Shown piece after piece: positions 5,464 to 5,465 of a DNA stretch of 5,465 nt. The translations under genes were made by a program, and so were the position numbers. The stretch lies in the NCBI GenBank assembly GCA_004376695.1, contig SOJB01000074.1, positions 1 through 5,465 on the forward strand, written 5' to 3'. The notes under the pieces are model-generated. The model did no database searches. It worked only from the letters and a program-made list of their open reading frames with translations, and was not told where the DNA came from. Position 1 is the stretch's first letter. Every line of letters begins with the position of its first letter. This DNA is from Dehalococcoidia bacterium. GTDB lineage: Bacteria; Chloroflexota; Dehalococcoidia; GIF9; AB-539-J10.

Positions 5464-5465
5464 TG

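Larger units (their letters stand above)
5149..5465. other. Gene-free region filled with palindromic repeats
   Basis: These 317 bases have no credible coding frame, tRNA or rRNA. They contain a GC-rich hairpin, a long imperfect hairpin and a second GC-rich hairpin, listed separately. Composition differs from the genes: C/G runs first, then an A-rich stretch, then its T-rich counterpart. It looks like a cluster of dispersed intergenic repeats upstream of the operon promoter. Confidence 0.7.

Overview
The window holds five complete bacterial housekeeping genes and one gene-free, repeat-rich end. dnaJ lies on the + strand (124-1203). Four genes lie on the - strand and read right to left: argF, der, plsY, gpsA. 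Base composition is moderately GC-rich by eye. The GpsA wording (GxTSWG at the nucleotide site, CSSx[13 protein letters not shown]) and the grouping of der, plsY and gpsA beside a type I dnaJ suggest a Chloroflexota bacterium, most likely a relative of Dehalococcoidia. That assignment is inference from memory of the families; no search was run.

Layout. Bases 1-123 are a short upstream region with a perfect 7-bp inverted repeat at the very edge and a good sigma-70-type promoter directly before the GTG start of dnaJ. dnaJ and gpsA converge and share the four bases CTAG (1200-1203), which form a TAG stop on each strand. There is no intergenic space for a terminator, although nested inverted repeats cover the junction.

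The - strand genes form one tight operon. argF and der overlap by one base (TGATG), der and plsY overlap by four bases (ATGA), and plsY and gpsA are 16 bases apart. A promoter with a perfect -35 (TTGACA), a 17-bp spacer and TAGTAT precedes argF and predicts a leader only about 8-9 nt long. Bases 5149-5465 contain no credible gene. They hold a GC-rich hairpin (5171-5196), a roughly 190-nt imperfect long hairpin with A-rich and T-rich arms (about 5232-5423), and a second small GC-rich hairpin at the right edge (5447-5463). These look like dispersed palindromic intergenic repeats.

Function. GpsA makes sn-glycerol-3-phosphate and PlsY acylates it, so the last two genes are consecutive steps of phospholipid synthesis. 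Der is a double GTPase for 50S ribosome assembly, ArgF makes citrulline for arginine, and DnaJ is the Hsp40 co-chaperone. No new multi-gene system is visible. The points worth a second look are local: the shared stop codons, the probably leaderless dnaJ, the long hairpin, and unusual residues or loops in ArgF, GpsA and PlsY.
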